Assembly: GCA_934563745.1 (NCBI GenBank) | Contig: CAKTHE010000024.1 | Location: 1 to 37,053 of the forward strand | Source of the DNA: an uncultured Dysosmobacter sp. | GTDB lineage: Bacteria > Bacillota > Clostridia > Oscillospirales > Oscillospiraceae | DNA: 37,053 nucleotides | Reading direction: 5' to 3' | In this document: positions 28,166 to 36,180 of the stretch, piece after piece | Layout: each line of letters starts with the position of its first letter | Position numbering within the stretch: position 1 is the first letter of the stretch | Made by a program: the position numbers and the translations under genes | Notes under the pieces: generated by a model | What the model was told of the DNA's origin: nothing | Databases searched by the model: none | What the model saw: only the letters and a program-made list of their open reading frames with translations

Positions 28166-29653
28166 ATGGCTGTCGACCATGCTTTTTTTGATGAGATGGA
28201 AGCCCGGATTCCCAAGGGGACGGTGCGCACCCGGTTCGCCCCTTCCCCCACCGGCTATATGCACGTGGGCAATCTGCGCACCGCGCTATATACCTGGCTG
28301 ATCGCCCGGCACCATCACGGCACCTTTATTCTTCGGATCGAGGACACGGACCAGGGTCGTCTGGTGGAGGGCGCCACCGATGTGATCTACCGCACCATGG
28401 CGGAATGCGGGCTGACCCACGACGAGGGTCCCGACATCGGCGGTCCCGTTGGGCCGTATATCCAGTCTCAGCGGCGGGACCTGTACGGCAAGTATGCGGA
28501 GCTTCTGGTGGAAAAGGGCGCCGCCTATTACTGCTTCTGTGAAAAGTGCGAATCGGAGGAGGATTCCGGGGACTTTAACCGGGCAGCGGATCCCTGCCGC
28601 AGCCTGAGCCCGGAAGCGGTCGCCGCAAATCTCGCGGCCGGGAAGCCCTATGTCATCCGCCAGCGGATCCCCCAGGAGGGTGTGACCACCTTCCATGACG
28701 TCTCCTTCGGCGACATCACCGTGGAGAATCAGACCCTGGATGACCAGGTCCTGCTCAAGCGGGACGGTCTTCCCACCTACAACTTTGCCAACGTGGTGGA
28801 CGACCATCTGATGGGCATCACCCATGTGGTCCGCGGCAGCGAATACCTCTCCTCCGCCCCCAAATACAACCTGCTTTATGACGCCTTCGGCTGGGACATC
28901 CCCACCTATGTGCACTGCTCCCCGGTGATGCGGGACGCCCAGAACAAAATGTCCAAGCGGCACGGGGACCCGTCGTACGAAGATCTGATCGCCCAGGGGT
29001 ATCTGACGCCCGCCGTGCTGAATTACGTGGCCCTGCTGGGCTGGGCCCCCAAGGGGGAGCGGTCCGAGCAGGAAATCTTCTCCCTCAGCGAGCTGGTGGA
29101 CGCGTTTGACATTGCGGGCATTTCCAAGTCCCCCGCTATTTTCGACATGGCCAAGCTGGACTATTTCAACGCCACCTACCTGCGCGCTCTGCCGGCAGAG
29201 GAATTTGCCCGGGTCGCGGAGCCTTATATCCGGCAGGCCGTGAAGAATCCCGCTTACGATGCCGCCGAGATCGCCGGGCTGCTGCAGGCCCGGTGCGAAA
29301 AGCTGACGGACATTCCCGAAAAGCTGGACTTTTTCGATCAGCTGCCCCAGTATGACGTCTCCTTCTTCACCAACAAGAAATCCAAAACGGACGCGGAAAT
29401 CTCGCTGCGCATGCTGCAGGCCGCCGTCCCGGCTTTGGAGGCCCTGCCGGAGTGGACCACGGAGGCCATTCATGACACGCTGATCGCTCTGGCCGGACAG
29501 CTGGGCGTAAAGAACGCCACGCTGATGTGGCCGGTGCGCATTGCTGCCGCCGGTAAGCTGGTCACGCCGGGCGGCGCCGTGGAAATCTGCCACATCTTAG
29601 GAAAAGAGGAGACTCTGCGCCGGCTGCACACCGGCATGGATATGCTGAAATGA
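28166..29653 (+). CDS. gltX: Glutamyl-tRNA synthetase
   Basis: A 495-residue class I synthetase charging tRNA-Glu (or tRNA-Gln in organisms using the amidotransferase route). FAPSPTGYMHVGNLRTALYT holds the HIGH-like signature (HVGN). FILRIEDTDQGRLVEGA follows, and NKMSKRHGDPSYEDLI carries the KMSKS-type loop. The YYCFCEKCE segment plus a later Cys gives a likely zinc-binding site. The protein has about 20 residues before the usual VRTRFAPSPTG start. CGGAGG is eight bases before the ATG at 28166, so this start is well supported. The stop overlaps the next ATG by four bases. Confidence 0.97.
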   Translation: MAVDHAFFDEMEARIPKGTVRTRFAPSPTGYMHVGNLRTALYTWLIARHHHGTFILRIEDTDQGRLVEGATDVIYRTMAECGLTHDEGPDIGGPVGPYIQSQRRDLYGKYAELLVEKGAAYYCFCEKCESEEDSGDFNRAADPCRSLSPEAVAANLAAGKPYVIRQRIPQEGVTTFHDVSFGDITVENQTLDDQVLLKRDGLPTYNFANVVDDHLMGITHVVRGSEYLSSAPKYNLLYDAFGWDIPTYVHCSPVMRDAQNKMSKRHGDPSYEDLIAQGYLTPAVLNYVALLGWAPKGERSEQEIFSLSELVDAFDIAGISKSPAIFDMAKLDYFNATYLRALPAEEFARVAEPYIRQAVKNPAYDAAEIAGLLQARCEKLTDIPEKLDFFDQLPQYDVSFFTNKKSKTDAEISLRMLQAAVPALEALPEWTTEAIHDTLIALAGQLGVKNATLMWPVRIAAAGKLVTPGGAVEICHILGKEETLRRLHTGMDMLK

Positions 29654-30270
29654 ACACAACGTTAAAGAATCAATACGCGGCCCTGCACGTCTTTTGGGAT
29701 GAAGCGCTGGGCGCCGAGGTCTGGCGCAGCGCCATCGCCTTCGGCATTTTGATGCTGGCCGGGTTTGCCGTGGGGCAATTCAATCCCACATTCACGGCCA
29801 AGGTCTTTTCCATGATCGAAAGCTATTTCGGTCAGCTGAATCTGGAGGGCAGCTCCGGCGTTTCGGCGCTGATGCTGTTCAGCAACAATGTGCACGCCTG
29901 CTTTTTATCGGTCCTCTACGGTGCTATCCCTTTCCTCTATCTGAGCGCCCTCTCCCTGGGCATGAACTCCATGCTCCTGGGGATCATGGCCGTATACATC
30001 CACTCCAGAGGCTATTCGTACCTTTACTATGCGGCGGGCATCCTGCCCCACGGGATCCTGGAGATCCCGGCCCTGATCGTGGCATTTGCCCTGGGGCTTT
30101 ATCTGTGCGGTCAGGCCTCCCGGCACTTCCGCCATCAGGCGACGGTCCCGTTTCAGACGGCCCTTTTGAACATCTGCCGGGCGTTTCTTCTGATCATTCT
30201 GCCGCTGCTGGCCGCCGCCGCCGTAATTGAGATTTACATAACGCCGGTCATTGCCGGCTTTTTCGCCTGA
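29650..30270 (+). CDS. SpoIIM-like (DUF95) integral membrane protein
   Basis: A 206-residue membrane protein with about five hydrophobic helices. The SpoIIM/DUF95 pattern is visible: LMLAGFAVGQFNP near residue 35, FSNNVHACFLSVLYGAIPFL (about 78-97), the LSLGMNSMLLGIMA helix, and the ILPHGILEIPALIVAFALGL block (about 132-151). SpoIIM acts with SpoIID and SpoIIP during engulfment of the forespore; DUF95 homologues outside sporulation also exist. The start overlaps the gltX stop (ATGA), an odd partnership suggesting co-transcription with a housekeeping gene. This is a SpoIIM family member, but an engulfment role is inference. Confidence 0.85.
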   Translation: MNTTLKNQYAALHVFWDEALGAEVWRSAIAFGILMLAGFAVGQFNPTFTAKVFSMIESYFGQLNLEGSSGVSALMLFSNNVHACFLSVLYGAIPFLYLSALSLGMNSMLLGIMAVYIHSRGYSYLYYAAGILPHGILEIPALIVAFALGLYLCGQASRHFRHQATVPFQTALLNICRAFLLIILPLLAAAAVIEIYITPVIAGFFA

Positions 30271-30325
30271 TCCGGCCGGGTCCGCCCCGGTAATCCACAA
30301 TCCCTATGAAAGGTAGAATCACACC

Positions 30326-31333
30326 ATGAGTCATCTGATTATTCCGGAAGGATACCGTCCGCTGCTCTCCAACAACGAGCTGCAGCGGGCCATTGAACTG
30401 ATCAAGGCCGATTTTCAGAAAAATCTGGCCGGAAAACTGAACCTGCACCGGGTCTCCGCCCCGCTGTTTGTGGATGGAGCCACCGGCCTGAACGACAACC
30501 TCAACGGCGTGGAGCGCCCCGTCTCGTTCGACATTCCGGATGTGGGCACCTGCGGGCAGGTGGTGCATTCGCTGGCCAAGTGGAAGCGTCTGGCCCTGAA
30601 GCAGTATGAGTTTCCGGTGGGGACCGGTCTGTATACCGACATGAACGCCATCCGGCGCGACGAGGTCGTGGACAATCTGCACTCCATCTATGTGGACCAG
30701 TGGGACTGGGAAAAGAACATCGACCGCTCCTGCCGGACCCAGCAGTATCTGAAGGACACCGTGCGGGACATTGTGGACGCCATCTGCGACACCTCCGCCC
30801 AGCTGCGCAGCGCCTTCCCCGTTCTGAGCTATCGGCCGGACCGGGATGTATACTTCATCACCTCCCAGGAGCTGGAGGACCGCTTCCCCGGCCTGACGCC
30901 TTCGGAGCGGGAGACAGAGATCTGCCGCAGCCACAAAACCGTTTTTCTGATGCAGATCGGCAAAAAGCTGGCCTCCGGAAAGCCCCATGACGGCCGCGCC
31001 CCGGACTATGACGACTGGGATCTCAACGGCGATATCCTGATGTGGAACCCGGTCCTGGGCCGCAGCTTTGAAGTCTCCTCCATGGGCATCCGCGTGGATG
31101 AAGCCGCGCTGGACCGCCAGCTGCGGGAGTCCGGCTGCGATGATCGCCGGGCCCTGCCCTTCCACCAAATGCTCCTCAGCGGTCAGCTGCCCCAATCCAT
31201 CGGCGGCGGCATCGGGCAGTCCCGGCTGTGCATGCTGCTGCTGAGCACCTGCCACATCGGCGAGGTGCAGGTCAGCCTCTGGGACGCTGAGACCCACGCG
31301 GGCTGTGAAAAGGCCGGCGTTCGTCTGCTGTGA
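30326..31333 (+). CDS. asnA: Aspartate-ammonia ligase (asparagine synthetase A)
   Basis: A 335-residue ammonia-dependent asparagine synthetase, related to class II tRNA synthetases. Diagnostic parts are KLNLHRVSAPLFVDGATGLN (about 36-55), PVSFDIPDVG, VVHSLAKWKRLAL, the GTGLYTDMNAIRRDE block (about 98-112), HSIYVDQWDWEK (about 117-128) and QSIGGGIGQSRLCMLLL (about 290-306). Length is typical (about 330). The ribosome site is AAAGG before the ATG at 30326. It is probably in the same transcript as gltX/spoIIM (55-base gap, no clear promoter). A bidirectional terminator follows. Confidence 0.97.
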   Translation: MSHLIIPEGYRPLLSNNELQRAIELIKADFQKNLAGKLNLHRVSAPLFVDGATGLNDNLNGVERPVSFDIPDVGTCGQVVHSLAKWKRLALKQYEFPVGTGLYTDMNAIRRDEVVDNLHSIYVDQWDWEKNIDRSCRTQQYLKDTVRDIVDAICDTSAQLRSAFPVLSYRPDRDVYFITSQELEDRFPGLTPSERETEICRSHKTVFLMQIGKKLASGKPHDGRAPDYDDWDLNGDILMWNPVLGRSFEVSSMGIRVDEAALDRQLRESGCDDRRALPFHQMLLSGQLPQSIGGGIGQSRLCMLLLSTCHIGEVQVSLWDAETHAGCEKAGVRLL

Positions 31334-31371
31334 TCCGCCTGCCGCGGCCGCTTTCCGATGCAAGTGATTTC

Positions 31372-31414
31372 AAAAAAGCGCCCCGCCTGCTATAAGCAGG
31401 CGGGGCGCTTTTGT
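31372..31414. terminator. Bidirectional intrinsic terminator between asnA and the SLH gene
   Basis: GCGCCCCGCCTGC (31378-31390) pairs with GCAGGCGGGGCGC (31396-31408), flanked by A6 on the left and T4 on the right. Confidence 0.9.
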
Positions 31415-31440
31415 TCAGAGACGAGTTGCCGGACGCCGCG

Positions 31441-32583
31441 TCAAAGCTTTGCGGAAACCGGACTGCCGTTCAGCGTCACAGAATTGGCCAGGGTCTGCAG
31501 CGTATCGGCCCCGGAAGCTGTTGAAAGCACATAGATGTAAAGCGTACTGCCGCTGATCGCAAAGTAGGCGCAGCTGGGCAGCTTCATCTGCTCTACGTTC
31601 AGCGAGAAGGTACAGCGGTACGCGTCGCAGCTGCCGAAGCGGACCGTTTCCGTCCGGAGGTCCTCCGCAGTCGCTTCGCCGTCAGCCGTCTCCTCCAGCA
31701 GCAGCTTTTCCAGCTCTTCCACCGGCATCATGGTGATGGGGAATCCGGTATAGACCGTTTGAGTATCCTGAAAAACCGCCGCATAGGTCAGCCCGTCCGG
31801 TGTGTCAAAGCTCTGCGTCTCTCCCTCGCTGGACTGGGTGGTTCCGGCCGGCATGGCAAACTCCATAGCGCCCACGCTGCAGCGCTGGCACAGCTCCACC
31901 TTCTGGCGCTGCTCCGGGAAGGCGATGCGGGCAATAATGGCACAGGCCGCCTGGCGCGTAATGGTATCATCCGGGTGGAAGGTCCCGTACAGGTCGCTTC
32001 CCGTCAGCACGCCGGCCTGATAGAGCAGATAGATCTCCCGGCTGAAGTCCTTGTCCACGTCGGTCCGCTCCACATCCGGAATCCGGTCAATGGTATTGAT
32101 GGCCGGAAGCTCATCTTCATTGATGGCCCGCGCAAACAGATAGGCCATCTGCCGACGGGTCACCGGCTTATCAAAGGCAAACAGACCCATGGTCTCCTTA
32201 TCCAGGATCCCAAAGCTCATTGCATACTCATAGGCTGCCCAATACCAGGGCTTATCCGGATACCGGTGATCCAGGATGGTGGGATCGCCTCCTCCGTAAA
32301 TCATCCTCACGCGGCAGGCCATAACCAGTGCGGCGGCTGTGGAAAGATTTCCCTTGGGGTTGAAGGTCGCTGCGCTGGTGCCCTGCATCAGCCCCGCTTC
32401 GTAGCAACTTTTCACCGCCGCCGCGCACCATGCATCCTCCGGAACATCGGTGAAGCCTGTGTACGTGTTTTTCTTGACCTTAAAGTTGTCCATCCGGCTG
32501 CTCTGTTCTGCGAACGCCGGCGTACAGAGGAGGGTCGCCAGCAGGCTCAGCGCCGCCAGCAAGGCCAAAAATCGCTTTTTCAT
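31441..32583 (-). CDS. SLH-domain exported protein
   Basis: A 380-residue secreted protein. The signal peptide is MKKRFLALLAALSLLATLLC with a likely AFA cleavage site near residue 25. Three S-layer homology repeats follow at about residues 42-95, 108-160 and 165-225. Typical blocks are FTDVPEDAWCAAAVKSCYEA, PWYWAAYEYAMSFGIL and SREIYLLYQAGVLTGS; they bind secondary cell-wall polymers. The C-terminal ~145 residues are Thr/Ser/Glu-rich with alternating strands and match no family I can name. The start at 32583 has AAAGGAAG upstream. The TagO/WecB operon could build the polymer it anchors to (inference). Confidence 0.9.
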   Translation of the reverse strand: MKKRFLALLAALSLLATLLCTPAFAEQSSRMDNFKVKKNTYTGFTDVPEDAWCAAAVKSCYEAGLMQGTSAATFNPKGNLSTAAALVMACRVRMIYGGGDPTILDHRYPDKPWYWAAYEYAMSFGILDKETMGLFAFDKPVTRRQMAYLFARAINEDELPAINTIDRIPDVERTDVDKDFSREIYLLYQAGVLTGSDLYGTFHPDDTITRQAACAIIARIAFPEQRQKVELCQRCSVGAMEFAMPAGTTQSSEGETQSFDTPDGLTYAAVFQDTQTVYTGFPITMMPVEELEKLLLEETADGEATAEDLRTETVRFGSCDAYRCTFSLNVEQMKLPSCAYFAISGSTLYIYVLSTASGADTLQTLANSVTLNGSPVSAKL

Positions 32584-32670
32584 ACGAATTTCTTCCTTTC
32601 TTTTCCGCTTTTTTCTTCTCGTTTTTTCTTCCAGAAGGCGCCCTTTTTTCTGTTTGGTCCGGGCAGCCTG

Positions 32671-32699
32671 ATTTTACCATGTGTCCTCCCCATTTTCAA
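32671..32699 (-). promoter_or_regulatory. Sigma-A promoter of the SLH protein gene
   Basis: Minus strand TTGAAA (32699-32694), 17 bases, TAAAAT (32676-32671), about 88 bases before the start codon. Confidence 0.7.
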
Positions 32700-32725
32700 G
32701 CGGCATCCGCTTCTTCCCAGGGATG

Positions 32726-32770
32726 AAAAAACGCAGAGGGGCCGGTTTGTGTGCCGCCCCTCTGCGTTTT
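32726..32770 (-). terminator. Intrinsic terminator of the flavodiiron gene
   Basis: AAAACGCAGAGGGGC (32728-32742) pairs with GCCCCTCTGCGTTTT (32756-32770); T-run on the minus strand. Confidence 0.88.
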
Positions 32771-32788
32771 CTATCTGCCCTTTCTTCT

Positions 32789-34003
32789 TTATGCGCGCTC
32801 TTCCTGCAAAGAGGCGGCCAGGGCGTCGGCCATTGCCTCCAGCTCCGTCCGCTGTGCCTCTTTCAGCGCGGATTTCACGCTCAGGCCCTCATCCAGCACC
32901 CGAAGGTCCTTCATGCCGCTCAGCAGATCCCGCATCTGCCGTCCGGCCACAGCGGCCCAGGAGCCGTTGTCGATCACCGCGGCCGTCCGCTTTTGCAATG
33001 CGTGAGCCTTCAGGTCCAGCAGCAGCGTCTCCATGGGCGTGAAGATCCCGCCGTTGTATGTAGGCGCCGCAAACACCAGGTGGCTGCAGCGGAAGGCCTC
33101 GCCCACCAGGTAAGAAACATGGGTCTGCGAAACGTCATAGACCGCAAGGTTCCGGACGCCCCGCTCCGCCAGCATGGAGGCCAGCAGCTCCGCAGCGTTC
33201 TGTGTATGTCCGTAAACAGAGCCGTAGACGATCATCACCGCCTGCTCCTCCGGCGTCCAGCTGCCCCAGTGCTGATGCTTATCGATCAGCCAGGCAAAGT
33301 CTTTGCGCCAAATGGGACCGTGCAGCGGGCAGATCCGCTGAATGTGGAAGCCCGCGGCCTTTTTCAGCAGCGCCTGCACCTGCGCTCCGTACTTCCCCAC
33401 AATATTGGCGTAGTACCGCCGGGCATCCGGCAGCCACTCCTCCGCGAAGCGGACCTCGTCGGCATAGAGATTGCCGTTCAGTGCGCCGAAGGTGCCGAAG
33501 GCGTCAGCGGAGAACAGCGTATGATCCGTCTCATCGTAGCTGACCATCACTTCCGGCCAATGCACCATGGGTGCCATCACAAAATGCAGGGTATGCCGTC
33601 CCGTGCACAGCGTCTCCCCTTCCCGGACGCAGACAAAGCGGCTGCCCAGATCCAGGTCGAAAAACTGCCCGATCATGGTCTGGGTCTTGGCATTGCCCAC
33701 GACCTGCACCTGCGGATAGCGGCGCAGCAGCTCCCCCAGCACGGCGCAATGGTCCGGCTCCATATGGTTCACCACGACATAGGAAAGGGGCCTTCCCTGC
33801 AGCGCCGCCGTCAGATTTTCGAAAAACAATTCACTGACGGACGCGTCTACCGTATCCAGCAGCGTGGGCTGCTCATCCAGCAGAAGATACGCGTTGTAGG
33901 AAACGCCCCGGGGAATGGGATAGAGATTTTCAAACAGGGACAGGCGCCGGTCGCTGGCGCCGATCCAAAAAAGGTCTTCCGTCACGGAACGGATGTTGTG
34001 CAT
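32789..34003 (-). CDS. A-type flavodiiron protein (FprA family)
   Basis: A 404-residue enzyme that reduces O2 to water or NO to N2O, protecting anaerobes. The MBL domain supplies the diiron ligands: HMEPDH (about 80-85), the HWPEVM His, SADAFG (Asp) and the late PLHGPIW (His). The flavodoxin domain starts near residue 255, with the FMN phosphate loop YGSVYGHTQNAAELLASML (about 262-280) and AAPTYNGGIFTPMETLLLDL. No rubredoxin domain is fused, so a separate electron donor is needed. The start at 34003 has AAGGAGG upstream. It is 71 bases after the V-ATPase D subunit and may be read from the same transcript. Confidence 0.95.
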   Translation of the reverse strand: MHNIRSVTEDLFWIGASDRRLSLFENLYPIPRGVSYNAYLLLDEQPTLLDTVDASVSELFFENLTAALQGRPLSYVVVNHMEPDHCAVLGELLRRYPQVQVVGNAKTQTMIGQFFDLDLGSRFVCVREGETLCTGRHTLHFVMAPMVHWPEVMVSYDETDHTLFSADAFGTFGALNGNLYADEVRFAEEWLPDARRYYANIVGKYGAQVQALLKKAAGFHIQRICPLHGPIWRKDFAWLIDKHQHWGSWTPEEQAVMIVYGSVYGHTQNAAELLASMLAERGVRNLAVYDVSQTHVSYLVGEAFRCSHLVFAAPTYNGGIFTPMETLLLDLKAHALQKRTAAVIDNGSWAAVAGRQMRDLLSGMKDLRVLDEGLSVKSALKEAQRTELEAMADALAASLQEERA

Positions 34004-34032
34004 AGGTTTCTTCCTCCTTAATAAACCCGGAC

Positions 34033-34065
34033 AGGCGGTACAGCGGGAAAACCGCCGTACCGCCT
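34033..34065 (-). terminator. Hairpin between V-ATPase subunit D and flavodiiron genes
   Basis: AGGCGGTAC (34033-34041) pairs with GTACCGCCT (34057-34065) and an inner GCGG/CCGC stem continues it. The minus strand then has only a weak T-tract (GTCCGGGTTTATT), so termination may be partial and the flavodiiron gene read through. Confidence 0.45.
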
Positions 34066-34074
34066 TCCGATTTT

Positions 34075-34779
34075 TTACGATTGTGCCATCTGACCGGCGT
34101 AGCGCGCCTGGATTTCGGCATCCCGCAGGCGCTGTTCTTCCAAAGCTTCCTGCAAAAGCATATCCTTCACCTTCATCAGGCGCGTGGTCGTGGAACGATC
34201 ATTTTCGTCCAGCTTCATGGTGATATAGCGAATGGCCTCCTGCGTATTGGGGATCACCACATACTCCAGAGCATTGACGCGGCGGCGGGTCTTTTCGATC
34301 TCTTCCGCCATCAGCTGCGCCGTCTTCTCCACCTGCGCCAGCTTCAGCATCTTTTCAAACACATGCCCCAGGGCGTCCACCGCGGTGTCCAGCTCTCCGG
34401 AGGTCGCAGCAAAGCCGTACGGGTAAATGTCACTTTCCGACTTGGTCTTGGTCTGAAAGTCATAGACCGGCACATGCACGGACATAACATTCCGGAACGT
34501 CATCGTCAGCTCCACGCTTTGCTTGGGGTAAATCAGCGCCTGCTCCAGCGCCTCGGACGACATCAGCGCCGAGGCCACCGTGAAGGAATTGTGGACCTTC
34601 ATCAGCTCCTCTTCCACCTCGGCCCGCAGGCTCTTCTCCTCCCGGACCACGTCCAGAAACTGTTTCATCAGCTCGTCGCGTTTGTCCTTGAGCAGCTTGT
34701 GCCCGCGCTGGGCAGTTTTCAGCTTTCCCTTCAGCCGGGTCAGCTCCATCCGGGTGGGGTTCACCGTGATCGCTGCCAT
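34075..34779 (-). CDS. V-type ATP synthase subunit D
   Basis: A 234-residue, mostly alpha-helical central-stalk subunit that couples rotation of the catalytic head to the membrane rotor. The family-typical N-terminus TVNPTRMELTRLKGKLKTAQ leads into GHKLLKDKRDELMKQFL. The C-terminal antiparallel coiled-coil has EIEKTRRRVNALEYVVIP, then RYITMKLDENDRS. Its length is close to the 210-230 usual for bacterial subunit D. The start at 34779 has AAGGGG upstream, 15 bases after the subunit B stop. It is the last recognisable ATPase gene. Confidence 0.95.
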   Translation of the reverse strand: MAAITVNPTRMELTRLKGKLKTAQRGHKLLKDKRDELMKQFLDVVREEKSLRAEVEEELMKVHNSFTVASALMSSEALEQALIYPKQSVELTMTFRNVMSVHVPVYDFQTKTKSESDIYPYGFAATSGELDTAVDALGHVFEKMLKLAQVEKTAQLMAEEIEKTRRRVNALEYVVIPNTQEAIRYITMKLDENDRSTTTRLMKVKDMLLQEALEEQRLRDAEIQARYAGQMAQS

Positions 34780-34794
34780 GGTCTCACCCCTTCC

Positions 34795-36180
34795 TTAAGC
34801 CTGTTCTTTTTTCGGCCAGTACTTTTCAATATACTGCGGCTTGATCCGCTTCAGCTCCGACTTGGGCAGAATGCTCAAAAGCTCCCACCCCAGGTTCAGC
34901 GTCTCTTCGATGGAACGGTTCTCCTCATAGCCCTGGTTGACATAACGTTTTTCAAACTCATCCGCAAACTTGGCGTACAGCAGATCCGTTTCCGTCAGGG
35001 CGCCCTCGCCCAGAATGGACATCAGCTCTTTATTGTCCTTGCCGGTGGAATAGGCGGCAAACAGCTGGTTCATGGTATCGGCATGGTCTTCCCGGGTCTT
35101 TCCCACGCCGATGCCCTTATCCTTCAGACGGCTCAGAGACGGCAGCACGTCTACCGGCGGGTGGATCCCCTTGCGGTACAGCTCCCGGCTGAGGATGATC
35201 TGTCCCTCGGTGATATAACCGGTCAGGTCCGGAATGGGGTGCGTCTTATCGTCTTCCGGCATGGTCAGAATGGGGATCAGCGTGATGGATCCGGGATTGC
35301 CCAGACGGCGGCCGGCCCGCTCGTACATGGTGGCCAGATCGGTATAGAGATAGCCGGGGAATCCGCGGCGGCCGGGCACTTCCTTCTTGGCCGCAGACAC
35401 CTCACGCAGGGCCTCTGCATAGTTGGTGATGTCGGTCATAATGACCAAGACCTGCATGCCCTTTTCGAAGGCCAGGTACTCGGCGGCGGTCAGGGCCATA
35501 CGGGGCGTGGAGATACGCTCCACTGCCGGGTCATTGGCCAGGTTGGAAAAGAGCACCGTCCGGTCAATGGCGCCGGTGCGCCGGAACTCGTTGACAAAGA
35601 ATTCCGACTCTTCGAAGGTGATGCCGATAGCTGCAAAGACCACGGCGAAGTTGGAGCTCTCGTCTCCCAGCACCTTGGCCTGCCGGGCGATCTGCGCCGC
35701 CAGATTGGCGTGGGGCAGGCCGGAGCCGGAGAAGATCGGCAGCTTCTGGCCGCGGACCAGGGTGTTCAGCCCGTCGATGGTGCTGACGCCGGTCTGGATA
35801 AACTCGTTGGGATAGTCCCGGGCGGCCGGGTTCATGGGCAGGCCATTGATGTCCCGGTATTCCTCTGCCAGGATCTCCGGTCCGCCGTCAATAGGCTCGC
35901 CCATGCCGTTGAACACGCGGCCCAGCATGTCGGCCGAAACGCCCAGCTGAAGCGGGTGGCCCAGGAAGCGCACCTTGGACTGGGCCAGGTTGATCCCGGC
36001 AGCGGAATCAAACAGCTGCACCACTGCGGTATCGCCGTTGACCTCCAGGACCTTGCCCCGGCGGATGCTGCCGTCATGCAGCTCCACCTCGACCAGCTCG
36101 TCGTACGTCACGCCTTCCACCTGGCGCACCATCATCAGCGGGCTGACGATCTCTTCTACGGTTTTATATTCGCGAATCAT
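34795..36180 (-). CDS. V-type ATP synthase subunit B
   Basis: A 461-residue non-catalytic nucleotide-binding subunit of the V1 head. It starts [18 protein letters not shown] and shows [17 protein letters not shown] (about 86-102), the [20 protein letters not shown] region (about 133-152), [11 protein letters not shown] (about 209-219) and [16 protein letters not shown] (about 266-281). The canonical GxxxxGKT P-loop is replaced ([10 protein letters not shown]), as expected for B subunits. Its first codon overlaps the subunit A stop by one base. Confidence 0.97.
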   Translation of the reverse strand: MIREYKTVEEIVSPLMMVRQVEGVTYDELVEVELHDGSIRRGKVLEVNGDTAVVQLFDSAAGINLAQSKVRFLGHPLQLGVSADMLGRVFNGMGEPIDGGPEILAEEYRDINGLPMNPAARDYPNEFIQTGVSTIDGLNTLVRGQKLPIFSGSGLPHANLAAQIARQAKVLGDESSNFAVVFAAIGITFEESEFFVNEFRRTGAIDRTVLFSNLANDPAVERISTPRMALTAAEYLAFEKGMQVLVIMTDITNYAEALREVSAAKKEVPGRRGFPGYLYTDLATMYERAGRRLGNPGSITLIPILTMPEDDKTHPIPDLTGYITEGQIILSRELYRKGIHPPVDVLPSLSRLKDKGIGVGKTREDHADTMNQLFAAYSTGKDNKELMSILGEGALTETDLLYAKFADEFEKRYVNQGYEENRSIEETLNLGWELLSILPKSELKRIKPQYIEKYWPKKEQA

